Source: JAGWRA01 sp035534615 (GTDB lineage Bacteria > Acidobacteriota > Vicinamibacteria > Vicinamibacterales > CAVVIG01). Taken from it: a stretch of 53,661 bases of DNA. Every line of letters begins with the position of its first letter. Position 1 is the first letter of the stretch. Under the pieces are notes generated by a model. It was not told the origin of the DNA. It saw only the letters and a program-made list of their open reading frames with translations, and ran no database searches. The stretch spans positions 1 through 53,661 of the forward strand of contig DATLRO010000126.1 in the NCBI GenBank assembly GCA_035534615.1, in the 5' to 3' direction. The translations under genes and the position numbers were made by a program. This document shows, piece by piece, positions 23,690 to 32,498 of this stretch.

Positions 23690-26059
23690 TCAATTCCGCT
23701 CCTTCGGCGGCGTCAGCAGGTATTCGTGCGGCGGCTTCGCGCCCATCAGGTACCGGACGAAATAGTCCCACCGCCGGCGCACCATGTACGGCTCGTTGCC
23801 GAAGCCGTGGTTGCGATTCGGCAGAACGATCAGGTCGAAATCCCTGTTGGCGGCGATGAGCGCGTTCACGACCAGGAACGTGTTGTACGGCGGCACGTTC
23901 GTGTCCATCGTGCCGACGGCCAGCAGCAGCTTGCCCTCGAGATTCTTCGCCTTCAGCTCGTTCGCCTGATTGTCGTAGTTCGTCGTGCCGTCAGGGTGCG
24001 TCACGAGCAGCCCCTGATACCGCTCGCCCCAGTCGTCCTCATAGTCCCGATTGTCGTGATTGCCGGCTTCCGAGACGCCGACCTTGAAGAAATCGGGGTA
24101 CGTGAACATCGCGTCGGCCGTCGCGTACCCGCCGCCCGAGTGGCCGTAGATGCCGGCGCGGCTGAGATCGATCCAGGGGTACTTCTGCGCCAGCTCCTTC
24201 ATGGCGGCGACCTGGTCGGGCAGCGTGTTGTCCCCCATGTCGCCGTAGTACGCGTCCTGGAAGGTCCGCGACCGCCACGGCGTCCCCATTCCGTCGACCT
24301 CGACGACGATGAAGCCGAGCTCGGCGAGCGCCTGCGTGTCGGCGCGCGAGGCCTCGAAGCTGCGGGTGCCGACGCTGCCGGTCTGCGGACCGGGATAGAT
24401 GTGGTTGATGATCGGATACTTTTTCGACGGGTCGAAGTTCGTCGGCCGGAACATCAGGCCGTAGAGGTCCGTCCTGCCGTCGCGCGCCTTCACCGCGATC
24501 GGAATCGGTGGCTTCCAGCCGATCGCCAGCAGGCGCGAAATGTCGGCCTTTTCGAGCGGCATCACCTCATGGCCGTCCGGGCCGCCGACGAACGCGACGG
24601 GCGGCACCTCGGGCGTGGAGTAGCTGTCCACGAAGAAGCGGCCGTCGGACGCCATGGAGACGCTGTGGTTGGCGTCGGGCACCGGCGTCAGCATCTGCTG
24701 ATGCGTGCCGTCGAAATCGATCCGGTAGAAGTGCTGAAAGTACGGATCGATGCCCGGCTGCTTGTCGTTGCCGACGAAGTAGATCGCCCGGTTCCGGGAA
24801 TCGACCCGGAGGATCTGGTCGACGTTCCCCCGGCCGTGGGTGATCTGAGTCTTCAGCGTGCCGGTCTTCAGGTCGTACAGGTAGAGCTGGCCCCAGTTGT
24901 CGCGCTCCGAGTACCAGATGACGTCGTTCAGCTCCGGCAGATAGGCCCAGTTGGCCCTGCCGGACATGCCCTGTCCCGACTGGTAGAACGTCTTGACGTC
25001 CTCGTGCATGACGACGCGAACGGCGCCCGTGGCGGCGTCGGCCACGCGCACGATCTCGTGCTTGTGATCGCGCGACGTCGAGATGAAGGCCAGCGTCTTC
25101 GAGTCAGGCCCCCACTGCACGTCGCTCCAGATTCCGCCGCACGCCACGTCGTCGCAGAGCGTGGAGCGGTGATAGTCCGGTGGCATCTGCAGCCGCACGA
25201 CCTTCCGTGAGTCCACGTCGATGATCACGCGATGGATCATCGTCACGACCTTGTCGCCCGGCAGCGGATACTTCCAGGCATCGAGGTGGGGATGGCCGAC
25301 GCGCGTGTCGACGAGGTACATGTCGCCGTCGCCGCGCTGATCCTGCTGAAACGTGGCGACCTTCGTCGAGTCGGGCGACCAGAGCACGATCGGCCGGTCG
25401 CTGCGCTCCCAGCCGGCGTTGTCCGTCGCGTAGCCGTAGTTCCTGACGCCGTCGGTGGTGAGCGGCGTCTCCTTCCCGGTCGCGACGTCGCGCACCCAGA
25501 GGTTCCAGTCGCGGATGAACACCGCCTTCGTGTGGTCCGGCGACAGCACCTCGAGCTTGAGCGGCCGGTTGTCGACCGACGTGCAGGCGTAGGACTGCAG
25601 GCGGCAGGTCCAGCGCCGGTCTCCCAGGTCGAACCAGATCGACTGCTCGCTGTCCGTGAAGGTGAACTGGCGGAACGGGAGATCGAACGGCTCGTACTTC
25701 CTTCCCGCCGCGGTCGAGAGCGCGGCCGCCAGCTTCGTCTGATCGAACGCCGGTCCGCGGGTCCGCTTCGCCGGATCGACCAGGATGAACTCGTCGCCGC
25801 GCGTCGTCCTGGTCTCGTACCAGAAGCGGTCGTCCGGGTCGTGCCAGAGCCAGCTCGGCCGCACGCCGGCGTGCAGGACCAGGGGCGCGGTCCTGTAGGG
25901 CATGAACTGCTCCGCGCGGTGATAGTCGGCGGCGGTCAGGACGCGGCGGGCCGGCGCGGCCGGCGGCTGGGCCAGCGACGGCGCCGCGACGGCCAGCAGG
26001 GCGGCGGCCAGCGTCAGCGCGAGCGTGCGAACGGGGCGGACGGCCAGAAGCAATCGCAT
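23690..26059 (-). CDS. Exported S9B family dipeptidyl peptidase (DPP IV type)
   Basis: 789 residues. A signal peptide (about residues 1-30) precedes a beta-propeller domain and a C-terminal alpha/beta-hydrolase. The catalytic serine is Ser641 in GIYGHSGGGYATADA, the aspartate lies in VGTMDTNVPP and the histidine in PNRNHGFG. The DPP-IV N-domain and S9 domain are both complete. It should release dipeptides from peptides in the periplasm or outside the cell, in keeping with a proteolytic lifestyle. It is transcribed divergently from an esterase gene, across a gap holding a large palindrome. Confidence 0.93.
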   Translation of the reverse strand: MRLLLAVRPVRTLALTLAAALLAVAAPSLAQPPAAPARRVLTAADYHRAEQFMPYRTAPLVLHAGVRPSWLWHDPDDRFWYETRTTRGDEFILVDPAKRTRGPAFDQTKLAAALSTAAGRKYEPFDLPFRQFTFTDSEQSIWFDLGDRRWTCRLQSYACTSVDNRPLKLEVLSPDHTKAVFIRDWNLWVRDVATGKETPLTTDGVRNYGYATDNAGWERSDRPIVLWSPDSTKVATFQQDQRGDGDMYLVDTRVGHPHLDAWKYPLPGDKVVTMIHRVIIDVDSRKVVRLQMPPDYHRSTLCDDVACGGIWSDVQWGPDSKTLAFISTSRDHKHEIVRVADAATGAVRVVMHEDVKTFYQSGQGMSGRANWAYLPELNDVIWYSERDNWGQLYLYDLKTGTLKTQITHGRGNVDQILRVDSRNRAIYFVGNDKQPGIDPYFQHFYRIDFDGTHQQMLTPVPDANHSVSMASDGRFFVDSYSTPEVPPVAFVGGPDGHEVMPLEKADISRLLAIGWKPPIPIAVKARDGRTDLYGLMFRPTNFDPSKKYPIINHIYPGPQTGSVGTRSFEASRADTQALAELGFIVVEVDGMGTPWRSRTFQDAYYGDMGDNTLPDQVAAMKELAQKYPWIDLSRAGIYGHSGGGYATADAMFTYPDFFKVGVSEAGNHDNRDYEDDWGERYQGLLVTHPDGTTNYDNQANELKAKNLEGKLLLAVGTMDTNVPPYNTFLVVNALIAANRDFDLIVLPNRNHGFGNEPYMVRRRWDYFVRYLMGAKPPHEYLLTPPKERN

Positions 26060-26100
26060 TCGAAACCTCCCGGGTTGCGAGAGTATCGCACGGAGGTCGG

Positions 26101-26161
26101 CTGCCGCGGCAAGTCGGAGGCGCCGTACGGCCGGGCTTCGCCTCGCGCCTTGCCGCGGCAG
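26101..26161. repeat. Large nested palindrome between divergent genes
   Basis: CTGCCGCGGCAAG (26101-26113) and CTTGCCGCGGCAG (26149-26161) are perfect 13-bp inverted arms. An inner pair, GAGGCG and CGCCTC, and a central CCGTACGG palindrome nest between them. It could form a long hairpin or cruciform. It is probably a REP-like or BIME-like element, and overlaps the region where the esterase or peptidase promoter should lie. Confidence 0.75.
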
Positions 26162-26208
26162 TTCACCCGTGGCACAGTCTGCGTGAGCGCCCGAGCGCCC
26201 GAGTTCCC

Positions 26209-27114
26209 ATGCCCCTCCATCCCCTCGTCCTGGCGTATCGCGATCGTCTCGAGGCTGCCGGTGAGCGGCCCGTCAGCGAGCTGACCGTGGACGAAGCGCG
26301 CGCGCAGGCACGACGCCTGGCGGCGGCGCAGGCCGGACCGGGTGAGCCGGTCGCGCGTGTCGAGGCGCTCACGATCGCGGCGCCCGGCCGGGAGATCCCC
26401 GCGCGCCTTTATGCACCCGCCCAGACGGGCCCGCTTCCGGTCTACGTCTTCTTCCATGGCGGCGGGTGGGTGCGCGGCGACCTCGAGACGGCCGATTTCG
26501 TCTGCCGGGCGGTCGCGAACGCCGCCGCGTGCCTGGTGGTGTCGGTCAACTACCGCCACGCACCGGAGCACAAGTTTCCCTCGGCCGTGGAGGATGCCTA
26601 CGAGGCGACCGCGTGGGTCGCGGCGCACGCGGAGGCGCTCGGCGGGGATGCCTCACGCCTGGCGGTCGGCGGGTACAGCTCCGGCGGCAATCTCGCGGCC
26701 GTCGTCGCGCAGCTCGCCCGCGATCGCCAGGGGCCGCGCCTCGTCTTTCAGCTGCTGCAGGCGCCCGTGACGAATCATGCGTTCGATACCGATTCGTACC
26801 GGGAGAACGCGGAAGGGTGCGTGCTGACGAAGCGCAGCATGCAATGGTTCTGGAACCACTACCTGCGGTCCGAGGCGGATGGGGAAAGCGCGATGGCGTC
26901 GCCGCTGCGCGCGCCGGACCTTCGCGGCCTGCCGCCGGCCTTCGTGCTGACGGCCGAGTACGATCCGCTGCGCGACGAGGGGGAAGCGTACGCGCGACGG
27001 CTGCGCGACGCCGGCGTGCCGGTCGTCAGCAAACGGTACGAAGGCATGATCCACAGCTTCTTCGGTCCCGAGCTGATCCCCGACATCACCCGAGCGCTGC
27101 GCGACGCGTTCTGA
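26209..27114 (+). CDS. Alpha/beta hydrolase, HSL (hormone-sensitive lipase) family esterase
   Basis: 301 residues. HGGGW at residues 83-87 is the HSL oxyanion-hole motif. The nucleophile is Ser157 in GYSSGG, the acid is in AEYDPLRDEG, and the histidine is in MIHSFFG. The fold is complete, with an N-terminal cap of about 45 residues. It probably hydrolyses short-chain esters in the cytoplasm, since no signal peptide is seen. The four-copy repeat patch lies just after the stop. Confidence 0.92.
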   Translation: MPLHPLVLAYRDRLEAAGERPVSELTVDEARAQARRLAAAQAGPGEPVARVEALTIAAPGREIPARLYAPAQTGPLPVYVFFHGGGWVRGDLETADFVCRAVANAAACLVVSVNYRHAPEHKFPSAVEDAYEATAWVAAHAEALGGDASRLAVGGYSSGGNLAAVVAQLARDRQGPRLVFQLLQAPVTNHAFDTDSYRENAEGCVLTKRSMQWFWNHYLRSEADGESAMASPLRAPDLRGLPPAFVLTAEYDPLRDEGEAYARRLRDAGVPVVSKRYEGMIHSFFGPELIPDITRALRDAF

Positions 27115-27126
27115 GGCCTGAGGAAG

Positions 27127-27275
27127 GCCGAGCTGAAGCTCGGCGCTGCGAAGAAACCACCGCGCACGCCGCGAAGGGCAGCCCCGAGCGTCAGCTCGGT
27201 CCGGCCGTCGTCGCGCCCGTCGTAGCACCGAGCTTTAGCTCGGTCCAGCCTTCGTAGCACCGAGCTTCAGCTCGG
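27127..27275. repeat. Cluster of four GAGCT-AGCTC palindromic repeats
   Basis: Copies at 27127-27153 (GCCGAGCTGAAGCTCGGC core), 27184-27199, 27221-27243 and 27251-27275 share the CCGAGCT..AGCTCGG palindrome, usually with a CGTAGCAC or GCTGCGAAG flank. The first copy is inverted relative to the last two. They follow the esterase gene. Related copies lie at 32415, 42071 and 53334. No ORF is convincing in the rest of the gap to 27484. Confidence 0.8.
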
Positions 27276-27484
27276 TCGCGACGACACTGCTGATCGTTCG
27301 TGCGCGAAAGGAACGTCGCACCGCGACTCTGCACGCAGAAAGAAATGCCCCGCCGGGCAGCGCCCATGTCGCGTGCTAGGATGTCTCCCTCCAACCTCAG
27401 ATCAAAGCGACACGCGACCGGCCACCGGCCACCGCGCCTTCGACGCGCTGACCGCCGCACGGGTCGCGCGTCAATGGAGGATCC

Positions 27485-28285
27485 ATGCCGACCAGAAGGC
27501 CGAAGCTCGCGGCGTTCAACCAGGGCGGCGTGCCGTCGATCGCCTGCTTCAACCAGGCGACCACGGCGCTCGGTGTCGATTTCGACAGGCTGATCGCCGC
27601 GATGCAGGCGTACGTCGACCGGCACGTCATGCCGGTCTGGGGGACCCCGGCGAGGCTCGCTCGCTCGAAGGACTTCGTGAAGAACGCGTGGGCGATGGTC
27701 TTCCTGGACGATGCGGATGCGGAGGGCGCACTGGCGTATCACGACCTCACGCCGGACGGACTGCCGCTGGCGAAGGTGTTCGTCCGGACGACGGTGAAGA
27801 ACGGCGAGCTCGTCAGCGTCTCGGCGTCACACGAGCTGGTGGAAATGCTGGTCGATCCGGCGATCAACATGATGACGACCGGCCCGGACCCGAAGACGAT
27901 CTATGCGTACGAGAGCGCGGATCCGGTCGAGGCGCTGACCTTCGCGGTGAACGGCATACCGCTCAGCGACTTCGTGTACCCCTCGTACTTCGAGACCTTC
28001 CGCAAGGTCCGATCGGTGAAGTTCGACCACGTCGGCCGGGTGGACAGGCCGTTCCAGATCCTGGCGGGCGGCTATCAGATCGTGTTCCGCAACGGGAAGT
28101 GGAGCCAGATCTTCGGGTCGGACGCCAGGAAGAAGCGGTTCCTGAAGGAAGACCGGCGGGGCCATCGCAGCGAGACGCGCGCCGCCGGGCGTCTGGTGCG
28201 CACGTCGCGGATCGAGCGCCCGCGTTCTATTCGTATCTCAGTGCGCGCATCGGATCGATCTGCGACGCGCGCAGCGCGGGGATGA
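27485..28285 (+). CDS. Protein with HELVE metalloprotease-like motif, unknown family
   Basis: 266 residues. The segment SVSASHELVEMLVDP (H116-E117-L-V-E120) resembles an HExxH zinc-protease site in which the second histidine is glutamate. HEIAEALTDP-like motifs occur in a group of uncharacterised proteins. The flanking sequence contains the partly conserved VFVRTTV and YAYESADPVE. The start has GGAGG seven bases upstream. The last 40 or so residues are very basic and are encoded opposite the 3' end of the ADOP permease gene, overlapping by 59 bp. No signal peptide is seen. Protease activity is not established. Confidence 0.65.
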   Translation: MPTRRPKLAAFNQGGVPSIACFNQATTALGVDFDRLIAAMQAYVDRHVMPVWGTPARLARSKDFVKNAWAMVFLDDADAEGALAYHDLTPDGLPLAKVFVRTTVKNGELVSVSASHELVEMLVDPAINMMTTGPDPKTIYAYESADPVEALTFAVNGIPLSDFVYPSYFETFRKVRSVKFDHVGRVDRPFQILAGGYQIVFRNGKWSQIFGSDARKKRFLKEDRRGHRSETRAAGRLVRTSRIERPRSIRISVRASDRSATRAARG

Positions 28286-30725
28286 GGCCGGCGCAGAAGG
28301 CGACGAGCGTCAGGGCGACGGCCGAACCGACCAACACGACGGGATCGGTCCCCTGGAGCTGGTAGAGGAGCGACTGGGCGAGCCGGCCGAGGCCGACGGC
28401 CGCGAGCAGGCCGATGACGCCGCCGATGAGCGTCATCGTTCCGACCTGGCGCAGCACCATCCGGCGGACGCGCGCCGCGTCGGCGCCGAGCGCCATCCGC
28501 AGGCCGATCTCCTTCGTGCGCTGCGAGACGGTGTACGCCAGCACGCCGTAGAGACCGACGGCCGCGAGCAGCGTCGCCAGCAGGGCGAACGCCGCCGACA
28601 GCACGCTGATGAACCGGTCGAGGAAGACGTTCTCCCGGATCTGCTGGGGCATCGTCCGCAGCTCCTCGACCGGCAGATTCGGATCGAGGCCGGCGACGAC
28701 CTTCCGGATGTTCGGAAGGAAGGCCTGCGGGTCGAGCGACGTCCGCACGAAGAAGAACATCGCGCCGACATGTTCGTCCTGCCGGTAGGGGTGGAAGAAC
28801 ACCGGCGGCACCTTGTCCTTCACGTCGCTGTACTTGGCGTTCGCCACCAGGCCGACAATCAGCGTGTCGGGCGTCTTGTTCCGGCTGCCGATATGCTTAC
28901 CGACGGCGTCGCGGCCGAGGTTGAACTTCTTCGCGAACGCCTCGTTGACGATCGCCACCTTCTGGCTGCCTTCGGCGTCGGCCCGCGTGAAGTCGCGGCC
29001 GGCGAGGATTGGAATGCCGAGGGTGTGGAAATAGCCGACGCCGATCTCGTTGTAGCGGGAGTTCATGTCGGTGTCGGGGCCGGCCTGGTAGCCTTCCACC
29101 GAGACGTCGCTTCCCCAGTTGTCTCCCGCGAGCAGCGGCACGAGCGCGTCGCTCACCGACGTCACACCCGGCAGCGCCTGCAGCCGGTCCTCGAGGCTGG
29201 CGAACAGCGCCTGCGAGCGCTGCGGCGTGTAGCCGTTCAGTTCCGGCGCGATGCCGAACGTGACGACGTGGTCGACCTTCAGCCCGAGGTCGACGCGGCT
29301 GACATTCAGCAGGCTCCTCGTGAAGAGTCCGGCCGTGACGAGCAGCGCCATCGACAGCGCGATCTGCGCCGTGGCGAGCGACGTGCGGAAGCGGGCCGCC
29401 GCGCGCGCGCCGGCCGGCTGGCCCGCCTGTCCCTTGAGCGTCGAGACCAGATCCGGACGCGTGCTGTGCAGCGCCGGGAAGAGGCCGAACAGGAGCCCCG
29501 TGCCGACCGTCAGCGCCGCCGCGAACCACAGCACGCTCGGATCGAGACTGAAGTTGATGGTGCCGGCCACTTCCGACGGGAGCAGCGTCGCCATCAGATT
29601 CAGGGTCCAGTGCGCGACGAGCAGGCCGGCGGCACCGCCGAACAGGGCGAGGAGGCACGATTCGACCAGCAGCTGGCCGATGAGCTGCAGCCGGCCGGCG
29701 CCGATCGACAGCCGGACCGCCATCTCGCCGGCACGGGCCGCCGAGCGCGCGAGCAGGAGGTTCGCGATGTTCGCGCAGGCGATGAGCAGCACGAAGATGG
29801 TGACGCCGAAGAGCAGCGTGAGCGGCGCGCGCGCGGTGTGCATCATCGAGCTCTGCCCGCGCGCCCCCGCCTCGACCCCGATCGTCTTCGCCCGGAACCG
29901 CGCCATGGTCTGATCGCTCATCCCGGTCTGGAGCGGCGCTTCGACGGTGTTGACGATGGCGTGGTACGGCACGTTGATCGCCGCGCGCGCCTGCGCGATC
30001 GACACCCCCGGCTTCAGCCGGGCGAACAGGTACAGCCAGTAGCTGCGGCGGTTGGTGAAGCCGGCGCTCGGGAACTCCGGCTCCATCAGCCCGCGCATCG
30101 TGACCGGCACGTACACCTCCGGCTGCACGCCGAGCGTCGTCCCCGTGAAGCCCCGCGGCGCGACGCCGACGACCGTCATCGGCTGGCCGTTGATGACGAG
30201 CGGCTCGTTGATGACGTGCGGGTCGCCGCCGAAGCGCGTCTGCCACCAGGCGTAGCTGAGCACCGCCACATGCGACCCGCCGACGGCCCGGTCGTCTTCC
30301 GGACCGAGCAGCCGGCCGAGCGCCGGCTGAAGCCCGAGCACCGGAAAGTAGCTGCCCGAGACAAGCATCCCCGCCCCGCTGAGCGTCTGGCCGCGTGCGG
30401 CCAGATTCGCGGCGAAGGTCCGGTGCGCGGCAATCCCCGTGAAGACCTGCTGCTCGCGCTCGAGGTCGCGGAACATCGGGTAGCTGAACACCACGTCGCA
30501 ATCGCCCGCCTGGTTGCACGACTGCGAGCCCGGCTTCGGGCCCGGCGCCGTCAGATTCACCAGCCGATCCGGCTGCGTCACGGGCAGGGGCCTGAGCAGT
30601 ATCTCGTTGAATAGAGAGAAGATAGCCGCGTTCGCCCCGATGCCGAGCGCCAGCGAAATGACCGCCACGCTGGTGACGAACGGCGTCTTGAAAAGCGTCC
30701 GCAGGGCGAATCGGAGGTTCAGCAT
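28227..30725 (-). CDS. ADOP family permease (MacB/FtsX-like), no ATPase partner nearby
   Basis: 832 residues. The N-terminal helix is LRFALRTLFKTPFVTSVAVISLALGIGANAAIF, then a MacB-type periplasmic domain (about residues 60-260) and a first FtsX domain. A second periplasmic and FtsX half follows, with QRTKEIGLRMALGADAARVRRMV near residue 750. Duplicated orphan permeases of this kind (ADOP) are strongly expanded in Acidobacteria; they lack an adjacent ABC ATPase, as here. Their role is unclear, perhaps export or envelope stress. The 3' end overlaps the facing gene by 59 bp. Confidence 0.92.
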   Translation of the reverse strand: MLNLRFALRTLFKTPFVTSVAVISLALGIGANAAIFSLFNEILLRPLPVTQPDRLVNLTAPGPKPGSQSCNQAGDCDVVFSYPMFRDLEREQQVFTGIAAHRTFAANLAARGQTLSGAGMLVSGSYFPVLGLQPALGRLLGPEDDRAVGGSHVAVLSYAWWQTRFGGDPHVINEPLVINGQPMTVVGVAPRGFTGTTLGVQPEVYVPVTMRGLMEPEFPSAGFTNRRSYWLYLFARLKPGVSIAQARAAINVPYHAIVNTVEAPLQTGMSDQTMARFRAKTIGVEAGARGQSSMMHTARAPLTLLFGVTIFVLLIACANIANLLLARSAARAGEMAVRLSIGAGRLQLIGQLLVESCLLALFGGAAGLLVAHWTLNLMATLLPSEVAGTINFSLDPSVLWFAAALTVGTGLLFGLFPALHSTRPDLVSTLKGQAGQPAGARAAARFRTSLATAQIALSMALLVTAGLFTRSLLNVSRVDLGLKVDHVVTFGIAPELNGYTPQRSQALFASLEDRLQALPGVTSVSDALVPLLAGDNWGSDVSVEGYQAGPDTDMNSRYNEIGVGYFHTLGIPILAGRDFTRADAEGSQKVAIVNEAFAKKFNLGRDAVGKHIGSRNKTPDTLIVGLVANAKYSDVKDKVPPVFFHPYRQDEHVGAMFFFVRTSLDPQAFLPNIRKVVAGLDPNLPVEELRTMPQQIRENVFLDRFISVLSAAFALLATLLAAVGLYGVLAYTVSQRTKEIGLRMALGADAARVRRMVLRQVGTMTLIGGVIGLLAAVGLGRLAQSLLYQLQGTDPVVLVGSAVALTLVAFCAGLIPALRASQIDPMRALRYE

Positions 30726-30802
30726 GTGACCGTATGACGGATCTCGGAGGGAAATAGTTTAGTCATGGTCCACCGTGGGACAATGAGGGCCAGGGTACTG
30801 TC

Positions 30803-31660
30803 GTGTCATTCTCACCCGGAGACCTGGACGACCTGCGGCTGGCGAAGCGCCTGCTCGAGCACCCGAGCCTCGCGGCGAAGCTGACGAGCCTGCTCGGCGA
30901 GCCGATCGAGCGCGGGTTCGCGCTGCTTCCGGCCCGGTGGACCGGCCTGGTCACCGGCGCGACGCACCGCGCGCTGCAGCGGGCGCTCCGGATGGCGATC
31001 GGCACGCTGGACGAGGGCGGGTCGCGGCCGGCGGCCAACCGCTGGCACAAGGTCGCGGTGGCGGCGACCGGCGCCGGCGGCGGCGCGTTCGGTCTCGCCG
31101 CCCTGCCGGTCGAGCTGCCGATCTCGACGACGGTCATGCTGCGATCGATTGCGGACGTGGCCCGCAGCGAAGGCGAGCGGATCCGGACGGTCGACGCCCA
31201 GCTGGCGTGCCTCGAGGTCTTCGCACTCGGCGGCCGGCCGCGAACGGACGACAGCGCCGAGACGGGGTATTTCGCCGTCCGCGTGGCGCTGGCGCGCGCG
31301 GTCAGCGAGGCGGCCGAGTTCATCGCGGAGCGCGGGCTCGTCCAGGACGGCGCGCCGGCCATCGTCCGGCTGATTGCCCAGATCTCGTCGCGGTTCGGCG
31401 TGGACGTGTCCGAGAAGGCGGCGGCCCAGGCCATTCCGGTCATCGGCGCGGCCGGCGGCGCGGCCATCAATCTCCTGTTCGTCGATCACTTCCAGGCCAT
31501 GGCGCGGGGACATTTCATCGTGCGGCGCCTGGAACGGACGTACGGCGCCGCGCCGGTCCGTGCGGCGTACGAGGCGCGCGCGATCCTGCCGTCGGCCGGC
31601 GCGCGGCCGGCACTCGCGCCCCGCAGGCCGCCGATGCTCCTGCCGCGGAAGTTTCTCTAG
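30803..31660 (+). CDS. EcsC family protein
   Basis: 285 residues of the EcsC type, with the alternating Ala/Gly-rich helices RWHKVAVAATGAGGGAFGLAALPVELPIST and AAAQAIPVIGAAGGAAINLLFVDHFQ. The start is GTG at 30803. EcsC homologues are poorly understood; in Bacillus the ecs locus affects secretion and competence. No ABC genes are adjacent. The stop codon overlaps that of the facing TMEM175-like gene at CTAG (31657-31660), with no space for a terminator. Confidence 0.8.
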   Translation: MSFSPGDLDDLRLAKRLLEHPSLAAKLTSLLGEPIERGFALLPARWTGLVTGATHRALQRALRMAIGTLDEGGSRPAANRWHKVAVAATGAGGGAFGLAALPVELPISTTVMLRSIADVARSEGERIRTVDAQLACLEVFALGGRPRTDDSAETGYFAVRVALARAVSEAAEFIAERGLVQDGAPAIVRLIAQISSRFGVDVSEKAAAQAIPVIGAAGGAAINLLFVDHFQAMARGHFIVRRLERTYGAAPVRAAYEARAILPSAGARPALAPRRPPMLLPRKFL

Positions 31661-32247
31661 CGCACGACCCGCTCCCGCGTCACGCGCGACTCGATGCGCC
31701 GGTCGGGAATGAGCCACATCAGCGCGACGCCGACGTAGATCGCGTCGGCGATCCACTGGTTCACGAACGCCAGGCCGATCGCGGCGACGTACAGCAGCGG
31801 CGAGAGGCGTCCCTTGACATCGCGCCCGATCGCGGCGGCCAGCAGCGAGTCCGGCCCCAGCAGCACGAGAATCTGGTGCTGCAGGATCCAGTAGGCGACC
31901 GCCGCCAGCAGCAGCACGGCGCCGTACACGGCGGTCGGGACCGCCGCGAAATGGTTCCGGCCCATCCAGCCGGTGACGAACGGCACGAGCGACAGCCAGA
32001 ACAGCAGGTGCAGATTCGCCCACATGATCCGGCCGTTGACCTGCTCGGTGACGGCGAACATGTGGTGATGGTTGTTCCAGTAGATGCCGAGGAAGACGAA
32101 GCTGAGGACGTAGGTCAGGAAGACCGGCAGCACCGGCCGCAGCGCTCCGATCGTGTCGCCCGCCGGCACCTTCAGGTCCAGCACCATGATGGTGATCAGG
32201 ATGGCGATGACACCGTCGCTGAACGCCTCGACGCGCTCGGTCTTCAC
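31657..32247 (-). CDS. TMEM175-like (DUF1211) potassium channel
   Basis: 196 residues with about six transmembrane helices. The first helix carries RVEAFSDGVIAILITIMVLDL, the FSDG filter signature of bacterial TMEM175. HHHMF at the end of helix 2 is also typical. Members form tetrameric potassium-permeable channels. GTG at 32247 (MKTERVEAF) was chosen because it reproduces the family start; a TTG at 32256 is possible. It overlaps EcsC by four bases at the 3' ends. Confidence 0.85.
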   Translation of the reverse strand: MKTERVEAFSDGVIAILITIMVLDLKVPAGDTIGALRPVLPVFLTYVLSFVFLGIYWNNHHHMFAVTEQVNGRIMWANLHLLFWLSLVPFVTGWMGRNHFAAVPTAVYGAVLLLAAVAYWILQHQILVLLGPDSLLAAAIGRDVKGRLSPLLYVAAIGLAFVNQWIADAIYVGVALMWLIPDRRIESRVTRERVVR

Positions 32248-32414
32248 GACCCACAATTAACCACGAAGCCTGGAGGACGCGAAAGCCCTTTGTCCGGGCC
32301 ACCCGCCTCGCGCCCCGGTCGGGAACGCCGTAGAATGCGGCGTGCGACGGGGTTCCGGCGCCACGCGGTGAATCTCGGGCACCACTGGTGGTTCTGTCAG
32401 CGCCGGCGCGAGGG

Positions 32415-32441
32415 GCCGAGCTGAAGCTCGGCGCTACGAAG
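32415..32441. repeat. Dispersed palindromic repeat copy
   Basis: GCCGAGCTGAAGCTCGGC followed by GCTACGAAG, the same element as at 27127 and, inverted, at 53334. It lies upstream of the amidohydrolase start at 32499, about 60 bp before its ribosome site. Confidence 0.8.
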
Positions 32442-32498
32442 GCCGCCCGAGCGTCCGAGGTGTATCATCGGCCCCCAAGCAGCGGAGAGGCTCAGACC

